This document shows, one piece after another, positions 26,868-35,440 of a stretch of 64,000 bases of DNA (its first letter is position 1; each line of letters starts with the position of its first letter). The translations under genes were made by a program, and so were the position numbers. The stretch is taken from the NCBI RefSeq assembly GCF_030818955.1, contig NZ_JAUTBF010000001.1:1364001-1428000 (forward strand). The letters are read 5' to 3'. The notes beneath the pieces are model-generated. The model did not search any database. It saw only the letters and a list, made by a program, of their open reading frames with translations, and had not been told where the DNA came from. Source of the stretch: Microbacterium trichothecenolyticum (GTDB lineage Bacteria; Actinomycetota; Actinomycetes; Actinomycetales; Microbacteriaceae).

Positions 26868-26940
26868 CGTAACAGGGGATGCACCGGGAACAGGCCCCTG
26901 CGCCGCGGATCGACCTGTTCTGGACGTATCGCCTGTTCTC
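26868..26940. repeat. AACAGG four-box intergenic palindrome, copy 4
   Basis: 73 bp between two co-directional membrane genes on the minus strand. Left boxes are CGTAACAGG and GGGAACAGG; right boxes, inverted, are GAGAACAGG and CAGAACAGG. It is the only copy far from the 16-19 kb cluster. Confidence 0.85.
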
Positions 26941-26971
26941 ACGACCCGCCAGGTCACGGCATCCGGAACCG

Positions 26972-27340
26972 TCAGGCGATCTGCACGGTCCAGATCACGT
27001 GCATGCGCCACACCATCACGGCGACCGCCAGGGCGGCGACACCCATGACGACGGTGCTCCACCGGCTGCGCTCGATGAGCGCCCACGCCGCGCCCGCGAC
27101 GGGCACGGCCGCTGCCGAGACGAGATACGTCCAGAACTCCAGCAGACTGCCCGAGGGCGGGTTGCCCGCGAACGGCGCGATGATCGCGACGACGATCTGC
27201 ACGATCAGCAACAGCTCGATGAGGGCGAGCGAGCCGACGGTGACGTCTCCGGGGCGGCGGCCGATCAGCCCCGCGACGATCGCGACCAGGCCCGCGATCA
27301 CGGCGATCCCCACCTGCACGAGCGTGAACCACAGGATCAT
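26972..27340 (-). CDS. Four-span membrane protein coupled to truB
   Basis: 122 residues with four hydrophobic segments, beginning MILWFTLVQVGIAVIAGL and ending near MHVIWTVQIA; no known motif. Its ATG overlaps the truB stop as ATGA, so it is co-translated with truB. Function unknown. Confidence 0.75.
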   Translation of the reverse strand: MILWFTLVQVGIAVIAGLVAIVAGLIGRRPGDVTVGSLALIELLLIVQIVVAIIAPFAGNPPSGSLLEFWTYLVSAAAVPVAGAAWALIERSRWSTVVMGVAALAVAVMVWRMHVIWTVQIA

Positions 27341-28221
27341 CGGGCGGCCTCCTCGGGCATGTTCATGACGCTCTTGAGCTGCGTGCCGCGCTTCTCGACG
27401 ATACCGACGAGGCGTCCGTCCGGGTCGATCGCTGCCGCCACCGCCCCGGTGAGGCGTCCTCCCCCATCGATGCGCTTACCGTGGCGCAGGTCGCGCGCCT
27501 CGTCGGCACCGACGGCCAGGGCGCCGACGACGACCGCCGCCGCCGTGGCGGGTTCGACGAGCGCGTCCTCGGCGATGTCGTCGACGGATGCCGCGGCGGC
27601 GACGTCGAAGGCACCGATCCGCGTGCGGCGGAGCATCGTCAGATGCCCGCCCACGCCGAGGGCGCGACCGAGGTCGCGGGCGAGGGCGCGGATATAGGTG
27701 CCGCTCGTACAGTCGACGACGACGTCGAGCTCGATCACGCCGTCACCGCGGCGCGTGTCGCGCACGTCCAAGCGCGACACCGTCACGCGTCGGGCCTTCA
27801 GCTCGACCTCCTCGCCCGCGCGGGCGAGGTCGTACGCCCGCCGCCCCGCGACCTTGATGGCCGAGACGGTGCTCGGCACCTGGTCGATCTCGCCGGTCAG
27901 CTCGGCGATGCCCGCCGCGATCGCCTCATCGGTGAGGGCGGAGGCATCCGTCCTCGAGATCTCCGCACCGTCGGCGTCGTCGCTGTCGGTGGCGGCACCG
28001 AGCAGGATCGTCGCCTCATACGTCTTGTCGGCGCCCACGATGTACGTCAGCAGCCGCGTCGCGCCCTCGACCCCCAGCACGAGGAGCCCGGTCGCCATGG
28101 GATCGAGGGTGCCGGCGTGCCCGATCTTGCGGGTACCGAGAGCTTTGCGCGCCCTCGAAACGACGTCATGGCTGGTGATGCCCCCCGGCTTGTCGACCAG
28201 GAGGATGCCCGGACGCACCAT
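27337..28221 (-). CDS. truB: tRNA pseudouridine(55) synthase
   Basis: 294 residues. TruB modifies U55 of the tRNA T-loop. The signatures are GILLVDKPGGITSHDVV, the catalytic aspartate in GHAGTLDPMATGLLVLG, KTYEATILLG, and the C-terminal GTYIRALARDLG and RRTRIGAFDV. The ATG overlaps the upstream stop as TGATG. It sits in the usual nusA-infB-rbfA-truB-ribF neighbourhood, but mutY on the opposite strand and a repeat-rich gap separate it from rbfA. Confidence 0.95.
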   Translation of the reverse strand: MVRPGILLVDKPGGITSHDVVSRARKALGTRKIGHAGTLDPMATGLLVLGVEGATRLLTYIVGADKTYEATILLGAATDSDDADGAEISRTDASALTDEAIAAGIAELTGEIDQVPSTVSAIKVAGRRAYDLARAGEEVELKARRVTVSRLDVRDTRRGDGVIELDVVVDCTSGTYIRALARDLGRALGVGGHLTMLRRTRIGAFDVAAAASVDDIAEDALVEPATAAAVVVGALAVGADEARDLRHGKRIDGGGRLTGAVAAAIDPDGRLVGIVEKRGTQLKSVMNMPEEAAR

Positions 28222-28727
28222 CAGCAGAAGTCCCCGAACACCTGCACGGGATGCGCCGGGTCGGAGTTCTCCACGATCACCGAGGCGGCCGCGCGCGGGC
28301 GCGCCGTGCGGAGGTAGTGCTTCTCGGCATCCGCAAGCTCGGGGCGAGGAGCACCGATCGGCGGGTTGTTCTCGAGCCAGACCGAGAAGTTCCAGAGCCC
28401 CCGCACCTCGGGGCTGTGCAGGAAGCGCCCGTCGACGACCAGCACGGCGTCGGAGGGGGCGACGAAGCCCGCACCGAACTCCTCGCCCGCGCGGAACGGG
28501 GCGATGAAACGCTCCCGCGCCTCGGGTGCGCCGTCGGCGAGCGACGCACGGAATACCGCCGTGCCCTCGTCGGAGATCGCCTCTTCGAAGCCGTTGGCGA
28601 ACTCCCTCGCGGCGCCCTGATCGAGCGCGTCGATCGCGACGACGACGCGTCCGGCGCGGTTGTTCTGCCGCATCAGGGCGCGCAGGCTCCGCTGCAGGTC
28701 TCGAACGGCGTTCTCGGGCGACGACAT
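28221..28727 (-). CDS. Uridine-kinase-like protein with degenerate P-loop
   Basis: 168 residues. Overall shape and motifs (VVVAIDALD at the P-loop position, VLVVDGRFLHSPEVRGLWNFSVWLEN) resemble the uridine kinase/phosphoribulokinase-like proteins of Actinobacteria. The expected GxxxxGK(S/T) reads DALDQGAARE, lacking the lysine, so catalytic kinase activity is doubtful. It is coupled to truB by a one-base TGATG overlap. TAGGCT lies six bases before the ATG, so the truB operon probably starts here as a leaderless mRNA. Confidence 0.65.
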   Translation of the reverse strand: MSSPENAVRDLQRSLRALMRQNNRAGRVVVAIDALDQGAAREFANGFEEAISDEGTAVFRASLADGAPEARERFIAPFRAGEEFGAGFVAPSDAVLVVDGRFLHSPEVRGLWNFSVWLENNPPIGAPRPELADAEKHYLRTARPRAAASVIVENSDPAHPVQVFGDFC

Positions 28728-28775
28728 GGTTCCAGCCTACTTTCGCCACCGCGGCGGTCGCACGGGCGGCGTCCG

Positions 28776-28910
28776 GCGCGGCGCGGCGCGGGACGGGACG
28801 GGGCGGGACGGGGCGGGGCGGCGCGGGGCGGCGCGGGGCGGGGCGGGGCGGGGCGGGGCGGGACGGGGCGGCGCGGGGCGGCGCGGGGCGGGGCGGTGCG
28901 GGGCGGGGCG
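28776..28910. repeat. Degenerate pentanucleotide tandem repeat, GGGCG type, about 27 units
   Basis: Units in strict five-base register (mainly GGGCG with GCGCG, GGACG and GTGCG variants) fill 135 bases between the kinase-like gene and mutY. The strand asymmetry (nearly all G on plus) makes quadruplex or slippage behaviour possible. No coding is supported. Confidence 0.9.
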
Positions 28911-28920
28911 GCTACTCTCG

Positions 28921-28993
28921 CGCGCATAAACGCGATCCACGCGCATAAACGCGCTCTCCTCGCGTTTATGCGCGTGAATCGCGTTTATGCGTG
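28921..28993. repeat. Double-box palindrome of GCATAAACGCG units
   Basis: Two direct boxes around CGCATAAACGCG (28921-28953) are followed by a seven-base loop and two inverted boxes (28961-28993). The 33-base arms match at 31 positions. It is AT-richer than its surroundings, lies between divergent genes, and has the same box-spacer-box layout as the AACAGG elements but unrelated sequence. Confidence 0.85.
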
Positions 28994-29093
28994 ACTCACC
29001 GACCCGCGCCGCGCGCGCTCGCGTCCCGCACCGCACCGCGCCGCGCGCGCTCGCGCGCCCACCGCACCGCGCATGCGACCGTAGGCTGGAGGG

Positions 29094-29972
29094 ATGCCAG
29101 AACTCGCCGCCCCGCTCATCGCGTGGTACCGCGAGGCGGCGCGCGACCTCCCCTGGCGGCGCGCGGGCTTCGGCGCCTGGGGAACCCTCGTCAGCGAGTT
29201 CATGCTGCAGCAGACCCCGGTCAACCGCGTGATCCCGCACCTGGAAGCGTGGCTGACACGCTGGCCGACGCCCGCCGACCTGGCGGCCTCTCCCCCGGGA
29301 GACGCCGTGACGCAGTGGGCCAACCTCGGCTATCCGCGTCGAGCGCTGTGGCTGCACCGGGCCGCGGTCGAGATCCGCGACCGGCACGACGGGGTCGTCC
29401 CCCGTGATGTCGACGCGCTTCTCGCGCTCACGGGTATCGGCGACTACACGGCCCGCGCGGTGGCGGTGTTCGCGTACGGTGATCGGCATCCCGTCGTGGA
29501 CACGAATACGCGCCGCGTCCTCGCCCGCGCCGTCGACGGCCGGGCGCAGCCCGGGCCGCCGCACAAACGCGACCTGGCGGCGATGGAGGCCGAGCTGCCC
29601 GATGGCGTCACCGAGGCGGCGATCGTGAATGCGGCGACCATGGAGCTCGGAGCGATCATCTGCACGGCGCGGTCGCCGAAGTGCGACCTGTGCCCGCTCG
29701 TCGCGCAGTGCGCGTGGCGTGCGGCCGGATATCCCGCGTCGGAGGATCTGCGCCGCAAGCAGGCGGCGTACGAGGGCAGCGACCGTCAGGCCCGTGGGGC
29801 GGTTCTCAAGACGCTTCGTGATGCGGCTCCCTCCCCCGTGCCGCTGTTCGCCGTGCTCCCCGACTGGCCGGACGCCGCGCAGCGCGATCGCGCGATCGAC
29901 TCGCTCGTCGCGGACGGCCTCGCCGAGGCGATCGACGACACGCTCCGGCTACCCGGCCACCCCGCGACCTGA
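29094..29972 (+). CDS. mutY: A/G-specific adenine glycosylase
   Basis: 292 residues. MutY removes adenine mispaired with 8-oxoguanine. The helix-hairpin-helix and catalytic region is LTGIGDYTARAVAVFAYG followed by VVDTNTRRV; EFMLQQTPVNRV is the conserved N-terminal motif; and the 4Fe-4S cluster loop has four cysteines in CTARSPKCDLCPLVAQC. The C-terminal NUDIX-like domain of longer MutY proteins is short or absent, as is common in Actinobacteria. TAGGCT lies six bases before the ATG, with GGAGGG as spacer, so the start is well supported. Confidence 0.94.
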   Translation: MPELAAPLIAWYREAARDLPWRRAGFGAWGTLVSEFMLQQTPVNRVIPHLEAWLTRWPTPADLAASPPGDAVTQWANLGYPRRALWLHRAAVEIRDRHDGVVPRDVDALLALTGIGDYTARAVAVFAYGDRHPVVDTNTRRVLARAVDGRAQPGPPHKRDLAAMEAELPDGVTEAAIVNAATMELGAIICTARSPKCDLCPLVAQCAWRAAGYPASEDLRRKQAAYEGSDRQARGAVLKTLRDAAPSPVPLFAVLPDWPDAAQRDRAIDSLVADGLAEAIDDTLRLPGHPAT

Positions 29973-30017
29973 CCCGGAGACGCCGCCACGGCCTCGTACG
30001 ACGGGGCATGCATCCTC

Positions 30018-30089
30018 GCACAGCTCCTGCATCCCGCGGAGCATCGGCCCGACATCGCCACCGCGCAGCCCGCTTTGCAGGAGTTGTGC
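30018..30089. repeat. GCACAACTCCTGCA-type intergenic inverted repeat, copy 1
   Basis: A 72-bp element with 14-base arms GCACAGCTCCTGCA (30018-30031) and TGCAGGAGTTGTGC (30076-30089), one mismatch, and a 44-base GC-rich interior. It lies between the convergent mutY and rbfA genes. Two more copies lie after trpEG. Confidence 0.85.
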
Positions 30090-30116
30090 AGCCGAAGCGC
30101 GCCCGCGCAACGGCGA

Positions 30117-30155
30117 ACGGCCGGATGCCATCCCCTCGGGGCGGCATCCGGCCGT
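30117..30155 (-). terminator. Terminator of the nusA-ylxR-infB-rbfA operon
   Basis: A 13-base perfect stem (30117-30129 with 30143-30155) containing GGATGCC/GGCATCC, 13 bases past the rbfA stop. It could also act on mutY transcripts from the other side. Confidence 0.7.
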
Positions 30156-30168
30156 GTGTCGAACGGGC

Positions 30169-30630
30169 TCAGGCCCGGTCGTCGTCCTCGTCGAGATCGT
30201 CACCTTCGTCGTGCTCGCGCGGCTTGACGTACGGGTCGGCGTCGCCGGCGTACGCCGCGGCGGCAGCGAGGCCCGCGACCGACTCGTCGCGTTCGCGCGC
30301 TTCGCGCAGCAGCGCCGAGATGTGGTCGGCGTTCTCGGGGATGCCGTCGAGGATGAACTCCAGCGACGGGGTGAGACGCGTGTTGAGGTGCTTGCCCACC
30401 TCGCTGCGCAGCATGCCGGTCGCCGACTTCAGCGCCGCGGCGGTGTCGGCGCGGTGCGCCTCGTCGCCCATCACGGTGTAGAACACCGACGCGCGCTGCA
30501 GGTCGCCGGTGACCCGCACGTCGGTGATGGTCACGAATCCGAGCCGCGGGTCGCGCAGCCCCTTCTCGAGCCGCTCGGCCAGCACCACGCGGATGCGGTC
30601 CGCCACCCGGGCCTGTCGCTCTCCTGCCAC
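30169..30630 (-). CDS. rbfA: 30S ribosome-binding factor A
   Basis: 153 residues. RbfA binds 30S precursors and helps mature the 5' end of 16S rRNA. The KH-like core is ADRIRVVLAERLEKGLRDPR through LGFVTITDVRVTGDLQ, ASVFYTV and LRSEVGKHLNTRLTPSLEF; an acidic tail ends the protein. GTG 30630 is chosen because AAGGAG lies six bases before it; an ATG eight codons earlier is the alternative. It follows infB on the same strand after a 240-base gap filled with repeats. Confidence 0.92.
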   Translation of the reverse strand: MAGERQARVADRIRVVLAERLEKGLRDPRLGFVTITDVRVTGDLQRASVFYTVMGDEAHRADTAAALKSATGMLRSEVGKHLNTRLTPSLEFILDGIPENADHISALLREARERDESVAGLAAAAAYAGDADPYVKPREHDEGDDLDEDDDRA

Positions 30631-30718
30631 GTCCTTCTCCTTCTCGTTCTTCATACCGCCGCGGATGACCCAGCGAGTAAATATCCCCACGAGGATGCCG
30701 CCCCCAGCGTAGGCCGGA

Positions 30719-30782
30719 GGGGTGTGCATCTCCGAGAGCATCGGGGTAGGGGCCCCGCTCTGCTCTCGGAGATGCACACCCC
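30719..30782. repeat. 22-bp perfect palindrome in the infB-rbfA gap
   Basis: The arms at 30719-30740 and 30761-30782 are perfect inverted copies (core TGCATCTCCGAGAGCA) around a 20-base loop. Within an operon this would form a very stable RNA hairpin between infB and rbfA. It could act as an attenuator, an RNA-processing site or a mobile-element remnant. Confidence 0.85.
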
Positions 30783-30860
30783 GCAGACCGAAGCGGGAGC
30801 CGCGTCCGAAGACGACACCCCCGCAGGCCGAAGCGGGAGCCGCGCCCGAAGACGCGACCC
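30781..30860. repeat. Two tandem 40-bp direct repeats
   Basis: 30781-30820 and 30821-30860 are identical at 36 of 40 positions (shared core CGAAGCGGGAGCCGCG). They abut the palindrome at 30719-30782, so together they form a composite repeat block between infB and rbfA. Confidence 0.85.
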
Positions 30861-30872
30861 CCGCCCAGCGAA

Positions 30873-33675
30873 TCAGCCTCGCGGCTTCTCGACCATTTCC
30901 GTGGTTTCGATCTCGTCGCCGACCTGGATGTCGTTGAACTTGCCCAGGCCGATACCGCACTCGAAGTCCGTGCGGACCTCGGTGACGTCGTCCTTGAAGC
31001 GGCGCAGCGACTCGATGGCCAAGCCGTCGGCCAGCACGACGCCGTCGCGGATGACGCGGGCCTTGGCGTTGCGCGTGATCGTTCCCGACCGCACGATGAC
31101 ACCGGCGATGTTGCCGAACTTCGAGGAGCGGAACACCTCGCGGATCTCGGCGACACCCGACTGCACCTCTTCGAACTCCGGCTTGAGCAGGCCCTTGAGC
31201 GACTGCTCGACGTCGTCGATCGCGTTGTAGATGACGGAGTAGAACCGCACGTCGACACCCTCGCGGGCGGCACGCTCGCGGGCCTTGGTGTCGGGGCGCA
31301 CGTTGAAGCCGATCACGATCGCGTTGTCGATCGTGGCCAGGTTGATGTCCGACTCGGTGATCGCACCCACACCGCGGTGGATGATGCGCAGCTGAACGCT
31401 GTCGTCGACCTCGATCTTGAGCAGCGACTCCTCGAGCGCCTCGACGGCACCCGACACGTCACCCTTGATGATGAGGTTGAGCGACTCGACCTTGCCCTCT
31501 TCGAGAGCGCGGGTGAAGTCCTCGAGCGAGATGCGCTTGCGGGCCTTGGCCAGCTGGGCGTTGCGCTCGGCGGCCTCGCGCTTCTCGGCGATCTGGCGCG
31601 CGGTGCGGTCTTCTTCGGTGACGATGAAGACGTCGCCGGCACGCGGGACCGAGTTCAGACCCTGCACCTGCACGGGACGCGACGGGTAGGCCTCCTCGAC
31701 CGCTTCGCCGTTCTCGTCCATCATCGCGCGGACGCGGCCGTACGCGGTGCCCGCGACGATCGCGTCGCCGACGCGCAGCGTTCCGGACTGGATCAGCACC
31801 GTGGCGACCGAACCGCGACCCTTGTCGAGCTTCGCCTCGATGGCGACACCGCGAGCGGCCTTGTTCGGGTTGGCGGTGAGGTCGAGGCCGGCGTCGGCGG
31901 TCAGCAGCACGGCATCCAGGAGCTCCTGGATGTTCGTGCCCTGACGGGCCGACACGTCGACGAACATGACGTCTCCGCCAGTACTCCTCGGCCACGAGGC
32001 CGTACTCGGTGAGCTGCTGGCGCACCTTGGCGGGGTTGGCGTCGGGCTTGTCGACCTTGTTGACCGCGACCACGATCGGCACGTTCGCCGCCTGGGCGTG
32101 GTTCAGCGCCTCGACCGTCTGGGGCATGATGCCGTCGTCGGCCGCGACGACGAGGATGGCGATGTCGGTCACCTGCGCACCGCGGGCACGCATGGCGGTG
32201 AACGCCTCGTGACCCGGGGTGTCGATGAAGGTGATCGCGCGCTCGATGCCCTCGTGCTCGGTCCAGATCTGGTAGGCACCGATGTGCTGCGTGATGCCGC
32301 CGGCTTCGCCCGCGACCACGTTGGTCTGGCGGATGGCGTCGAGGAGTCGCGTCTTACCGTGGTCGACGTGGCCCATGACGGTGACCACGGGAGGACGGAT
32401 CTCGAGGTCGTCCTCGCTCTCGGCCTCCAGCTCGGCGTCGAGGTCGAGACCGAAGCCCTCGAGGAGCTCTTTGTCTTCGTCCTCGGGCGAGACCATCTGG
32501 ATCTTGTAGCCGAGCTCGGCACCGAGCACCTCGAAGGTGGCCTCGTCGAGCGACTCGGTCGCCGTGGCCATCTCGCCCAGGTTGAACAGGATGGTCACGA
32601 GCGTGCCGGGCTGCACGGTGTAGCCGCGCAGGGCCTCGAGCTTGTCGGCGAAGTCGGCGATGGAGGCACCGCGACGCAGGCGAATGATCTCGCCGTTACC
32701 CTTCGAGACGTTGACGCCGCCGACGACCGGCGCCGACCGCATCTCGAATTCCTGCCGCTTCGCCCGACGCGACTTACGTTGCTTCGACTTGCCGCCGCCC
32801 TTGCCGAAGGCACCCGCGGTACCACCGCCGGGACCACGGCCGCGACCGCCACCGCCACCGGGACGACCGGCGAAACCGCCGCCGCCCGGAGCACCGGGTG
32901 CGCCGCCGGGACGCTGGAAGCCGCCACCGGCGCCGCCGGGACGACCGGGACCGCCGGGACGCTGCTGGAACGGAGCGCCGGGACGACCGCCACCACCGGG
33001 ACGACCTGCGCCGCCGGGACGCGGAGCGCCGGGACGGGGGGCGCCGGGGCGCGGAGCCTGCGGACGCGGGATGTTGCCGGGGGTCGGGCGCTGGCCCATG
33101 CCCTGCGCCGAAGCGAAGGGGTTGTTGCCGGGGCGCGGACCCGAAGGACGCTGGCCCATGCCCTGCGACGACGCGAAGGGGTTGTTGCCCGGACGGGCGC
33201 CGCCCGGGCGCGGGGGCGCGCTGGGGCCGGGCTTGGGGGCACCGGCGCCGGGCGTCGGGGCCTGGGAGCCGGGGCTCGGCGGCGACGACGGGGTCGCCGT
33301 GGGCTTGGCCGCAGGCGCGGGGGTGGATGCCGCGGCGGCCGACGCCGCGGGAGCGGCAGCCGGAGCCGCGGGGGCGGCGGGCTTCGCGGGACCGGGCGTG
33401 GGTCCGGACGGACGCGCACCGGGGGTCGCCGCGGGACGCGCGGGGCCGGGGCGGGCGCCGGCGCCGGGGCGCGCCGCGGGAGCGGCGGGCTTGGCATCCG
33501 AGGATCCGGACGAGCCTTCGGCCGCGAGAGCGGCGCGGAGCTTACGAGCCACGGGGGGCTCGATGGTGGATGAGGGGCTCTTGACGAACTCGCCGAGCTC
33601 CTTCAGCTTCGCAAGCGCGACCTTGCTGTCGACGCCGAGCTCGGAAGCGATCTCGTGCACGCGTGGTTTTGCCAC
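30873..33675 (-). CDS. infB: Translation initiation factor IF-2, frameshifted in this sequence
   Basis: IF-2 is the GTPase that places initiator tRNA on the ribosome. The first frame holds the N-terminal domain ([19 protein letters not shown]), a long Pro/Gly/Ala/Arg low-complexity region (about residues 55-310), and the GTPase motifs [16 protein letters not shown] and [10 protein letters not shown]. The frame breaks at about 31980: one extra base turns [14 protein letters not shown] into EEYWRRRH. The second frame continues with [19 protein letters not shown] through the IF2 C-domains to VEKPRG. Removing one base gives 933 residues. Because infB is essential, a sequencing error is the best explanation. 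AGGAG precedes the GTG. Confidence 0.95.
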
Positions 33676-33768
33676 AATTCTCCTGTCTGAGGGCCTACCC
33701 CGGACAGGGCAGACCGTTACTGGCGGACGGGTCTCATTTCGAGCCGTTCACTTCGTGTCCATAGCCGT

Positions 33769-34020
33769 TCAGCCTTTTCGCTGGAGGGTTGATTCGAAGG
33801 TCTGCGTGTCAAGCGGGCCTGACACACGCAATGCTCGTACGAAGGCGCGACGCGCGAGAGCTTTTCCCACGCACGCGTCCGTCTCGTGCACCCACGCGCC
33901 CCGACCGGGAAGGACCGCTCGCTCGTCTCGGACGAGGACCGACCCGTCGGCGACCACACGCAGAAGCGAGGATCGGGGGGCACGTGCGCGGCATCCGACG
34001 CACGTTCGTACGGGATCCAT
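33769..34020 (-). CDS. ylxR: YlxR family RNA-binding protein (DUF448)
   Basis: 83 residues with the YlxR core: RTCVGCRARAPRSSLLRVVA, then the GRGAWVHETDACVGKAL motif. The gene always lies between nusA and infB in Actinobacteria and Firmicutes, as here. Bacillus YlxR has been linked to RNase P and to regulation; its role is not settled. The ATG lies 33 bases after the nusA stop, in the same operon. Confidence 0.92.
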   Translation of the reverse strand: MDPVRTCVGCRARAPRSSLLRVVADGSVLVRDERAVLPGRGAWVHETDACVGKALARRAFVRALRVSGPLDTQTFESTLQRKG

Positions 34021-34053
34021 CCTACACCTCGCGCCTACCTGGCCGACGGACGG

Positions 34054-35043
34054 TCAGTTGTCTTCAAGGATGCTGTCGGGCTGGATGTCGATCTTCGCGC
34101 CGGTGAGCTTGGCAGCCAGGCGGGCGTTCTGCCCCTCCTTGCCGATCGCCAACGACAGCTGATAGTCGGGGACGAGCGCGCGCACGGCCTTGGTCGAGGC
34201 ATCCAGGACGAACGACGACGTCACCTTGGCGGGCGACAGCGCGTTCGCGACGAAGCGGGGCAGCTCGGCGTCGTAGTCGATGATGTCGATCTTCTCGCCC
34301 GCGAGCTCCTCGGTGACGGCACGGACGCGCCGGCCGAGCTCGCCGATGCAGGCGCCCTTGGCGTTCACGGTCGGGTCGTTGGCCTTGACGGCGATCTTGG
34401 AGCGGTGACCGGCCTCACGCGCGAGCGAGACGATCTCGACCAGCCCCGCGGCGATCTCGGGCACCTCGAGCGCGAAGAGCTTGCGCACGAGGCCGGGGTG
34501 GGTGCGCGAGACGGTGATCTGCGGGCCCTTGTTGCCCTTCGCGACGCTGGTCACGTACACGCGCAGGCGCGAGCCGTGCGCGTACGTCTCGCCCGGCACC
34601 TGCTCTTCGGGCGGGAGGATCGCCTCGACGGTGCCGAGGTCGACGTGCACCATGCGCGGGTTGGGACCCTGCTGCACGACGCCGGCGACGATGTCGCCTT
34701 CCTTCCCGCGAAACTCCCCCAGCACCGCGTCGTCGGCGATGTCGCGCAGGCGCTGGCTGATGACCTGCTTCGCGGCGAACGCGGCGATACGACCGAAGTC
34801 GTCGGGAGCCTGCTCCTCTTCGCCGATGACGGCGCCCTCTTCGTCGGTGACGGGGGTGAAGATGCCCACGTGACCGGTCTTGCGGTCGAGCGACGCGCGC
34901 GCGCCGGCGGGGATCTCACCGCTGGGCGAGATGTGCTTGGCGTAGGCGGTCAGGATCGCCTGCTCGATGATGCGCGCGAGTTCGTCGAAGGGGATCTCCT
35001 TCTCGCGTTCGATCGTCTTCAGAAGTGCGAGATCGATGTCCAC
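34054..35043 (-). CDS. nusA: Transcription termination/antitermination protein NusA
   Basis: 329 residues, the short form without C-terminal acidic repeats, normal for Actinobacteria. The order is an N-terminal RNA-polymerase-binding domain (LLKTIEREKEIPFDELARI), S1 domain (GDIVAGVVQQGPNPRMVHVDLG), then two KH domains (EVPEIAAGLVEIVSLAREAG; QLSLAIGKEGQNARLAAKLTG). GTG 35043 is supported by GGAGGG four bases upstream. It is the first gene of the ylxR-infB-rbfA operon; rimP, usually upstream, is not found here. Confidence 0.95.
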   Translation of the reverse strand: MDIDLALLKTIEREKEIPFDELARIIEQAILTAYAKHISPSGEIPAGARASLDRKTGHVGIFTPVTDEEGAVIGEEEQAPDDFGRIAAFAAKQVISQRLRDIADDAVLGEFRGKEGDIVAGVVQQGPNPRMVHVDLGTVEAILPPEEQVPGETYAHGSRLRVYVTSVAKGNKGPQITVSRTHPGLVRKLFALEVPEIAAGLVEIVSLAREAGHRSKIAVKANDPTVNAKGACIGELGRRVRAVTEELAGEKIDIIDYDAELPRFVANALSPAKVTSSFVLDASTKAVRALVPDYQLSLAIGKEGQNARLAAKLTGAKIDIQPDSILEDN

Positions 35044-35173
35044 AAGGCCCTCCGTTATTCAGCTCTCGTCGACGCGACCGGCGCCGACAACCCTCCTACG
35101 ATACCCGGGATGCCAGCGGGTGCGCGACTCGAAGAGGGATGACAGATGCCGATGCCCCGCGACACGACACCGG

Positions 35174-35202
35174 ATGGGAATACAATGGTAGCTTTCTCCC
35201 AT
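35174..35202 (+). promoter_or_regulatory. Promoter/operator of vapBC
   Basis: TACAAT (35181-35186) is a near-consensus -10 placed 14 bases before the vapB ATG. ATGGGA (35174-35179) and TCCCAT (35197-35202) form an inverted repeat bracketing it, typical of sites bound by the antitoxin itself for autoregulation. Confidence 0.55.
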
Positions 35203-35440
35203 GGAACTCACCATCGACAGCGGCGGCCGCATCGTGCTCCCCAAGGCCTTGCGCGATGTGTACGGTCTCCTTCCCGGCACCGTGGTCGATATCTCGGCCT
35301 ACGGCAGTGGTCTGCAGATCACCCCGGGCGGTCGTACCGCGCGCCTCGTCCGCGACGACGACGGTCGACTCGTCGCCCAGGGCGACACGCCCGTGAGCGA
35401 CGACGTGGTGTCGGCGCTGCTCGACAGCGGTCGCCGGTGA
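35201..35440 (+). CDS. vapB: AbrB/SpoVT-type antitoxin of a VapBC module
   Basis: 79 residues. An AbrB/MazE-like swapped-hairpin DNA-binding domain fills the N-terminus (IDSGGRIVLPKALRDVYGLLPGTVVDIS), followed by a C-terminal tail that would wrap the toxin. The gene precedes and overlaps the PIN toxin gene by GTGA. It should neutralise the toxin and repress the shared promoter. Confidence 0.85.
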   Translation: MELTIDSGGRIVLPKALRDVYGLLPGTVVDISAYGSGLQITPGGRTARLVRDDDGRLVAQGDTPVSDDVVSALLDSGRR

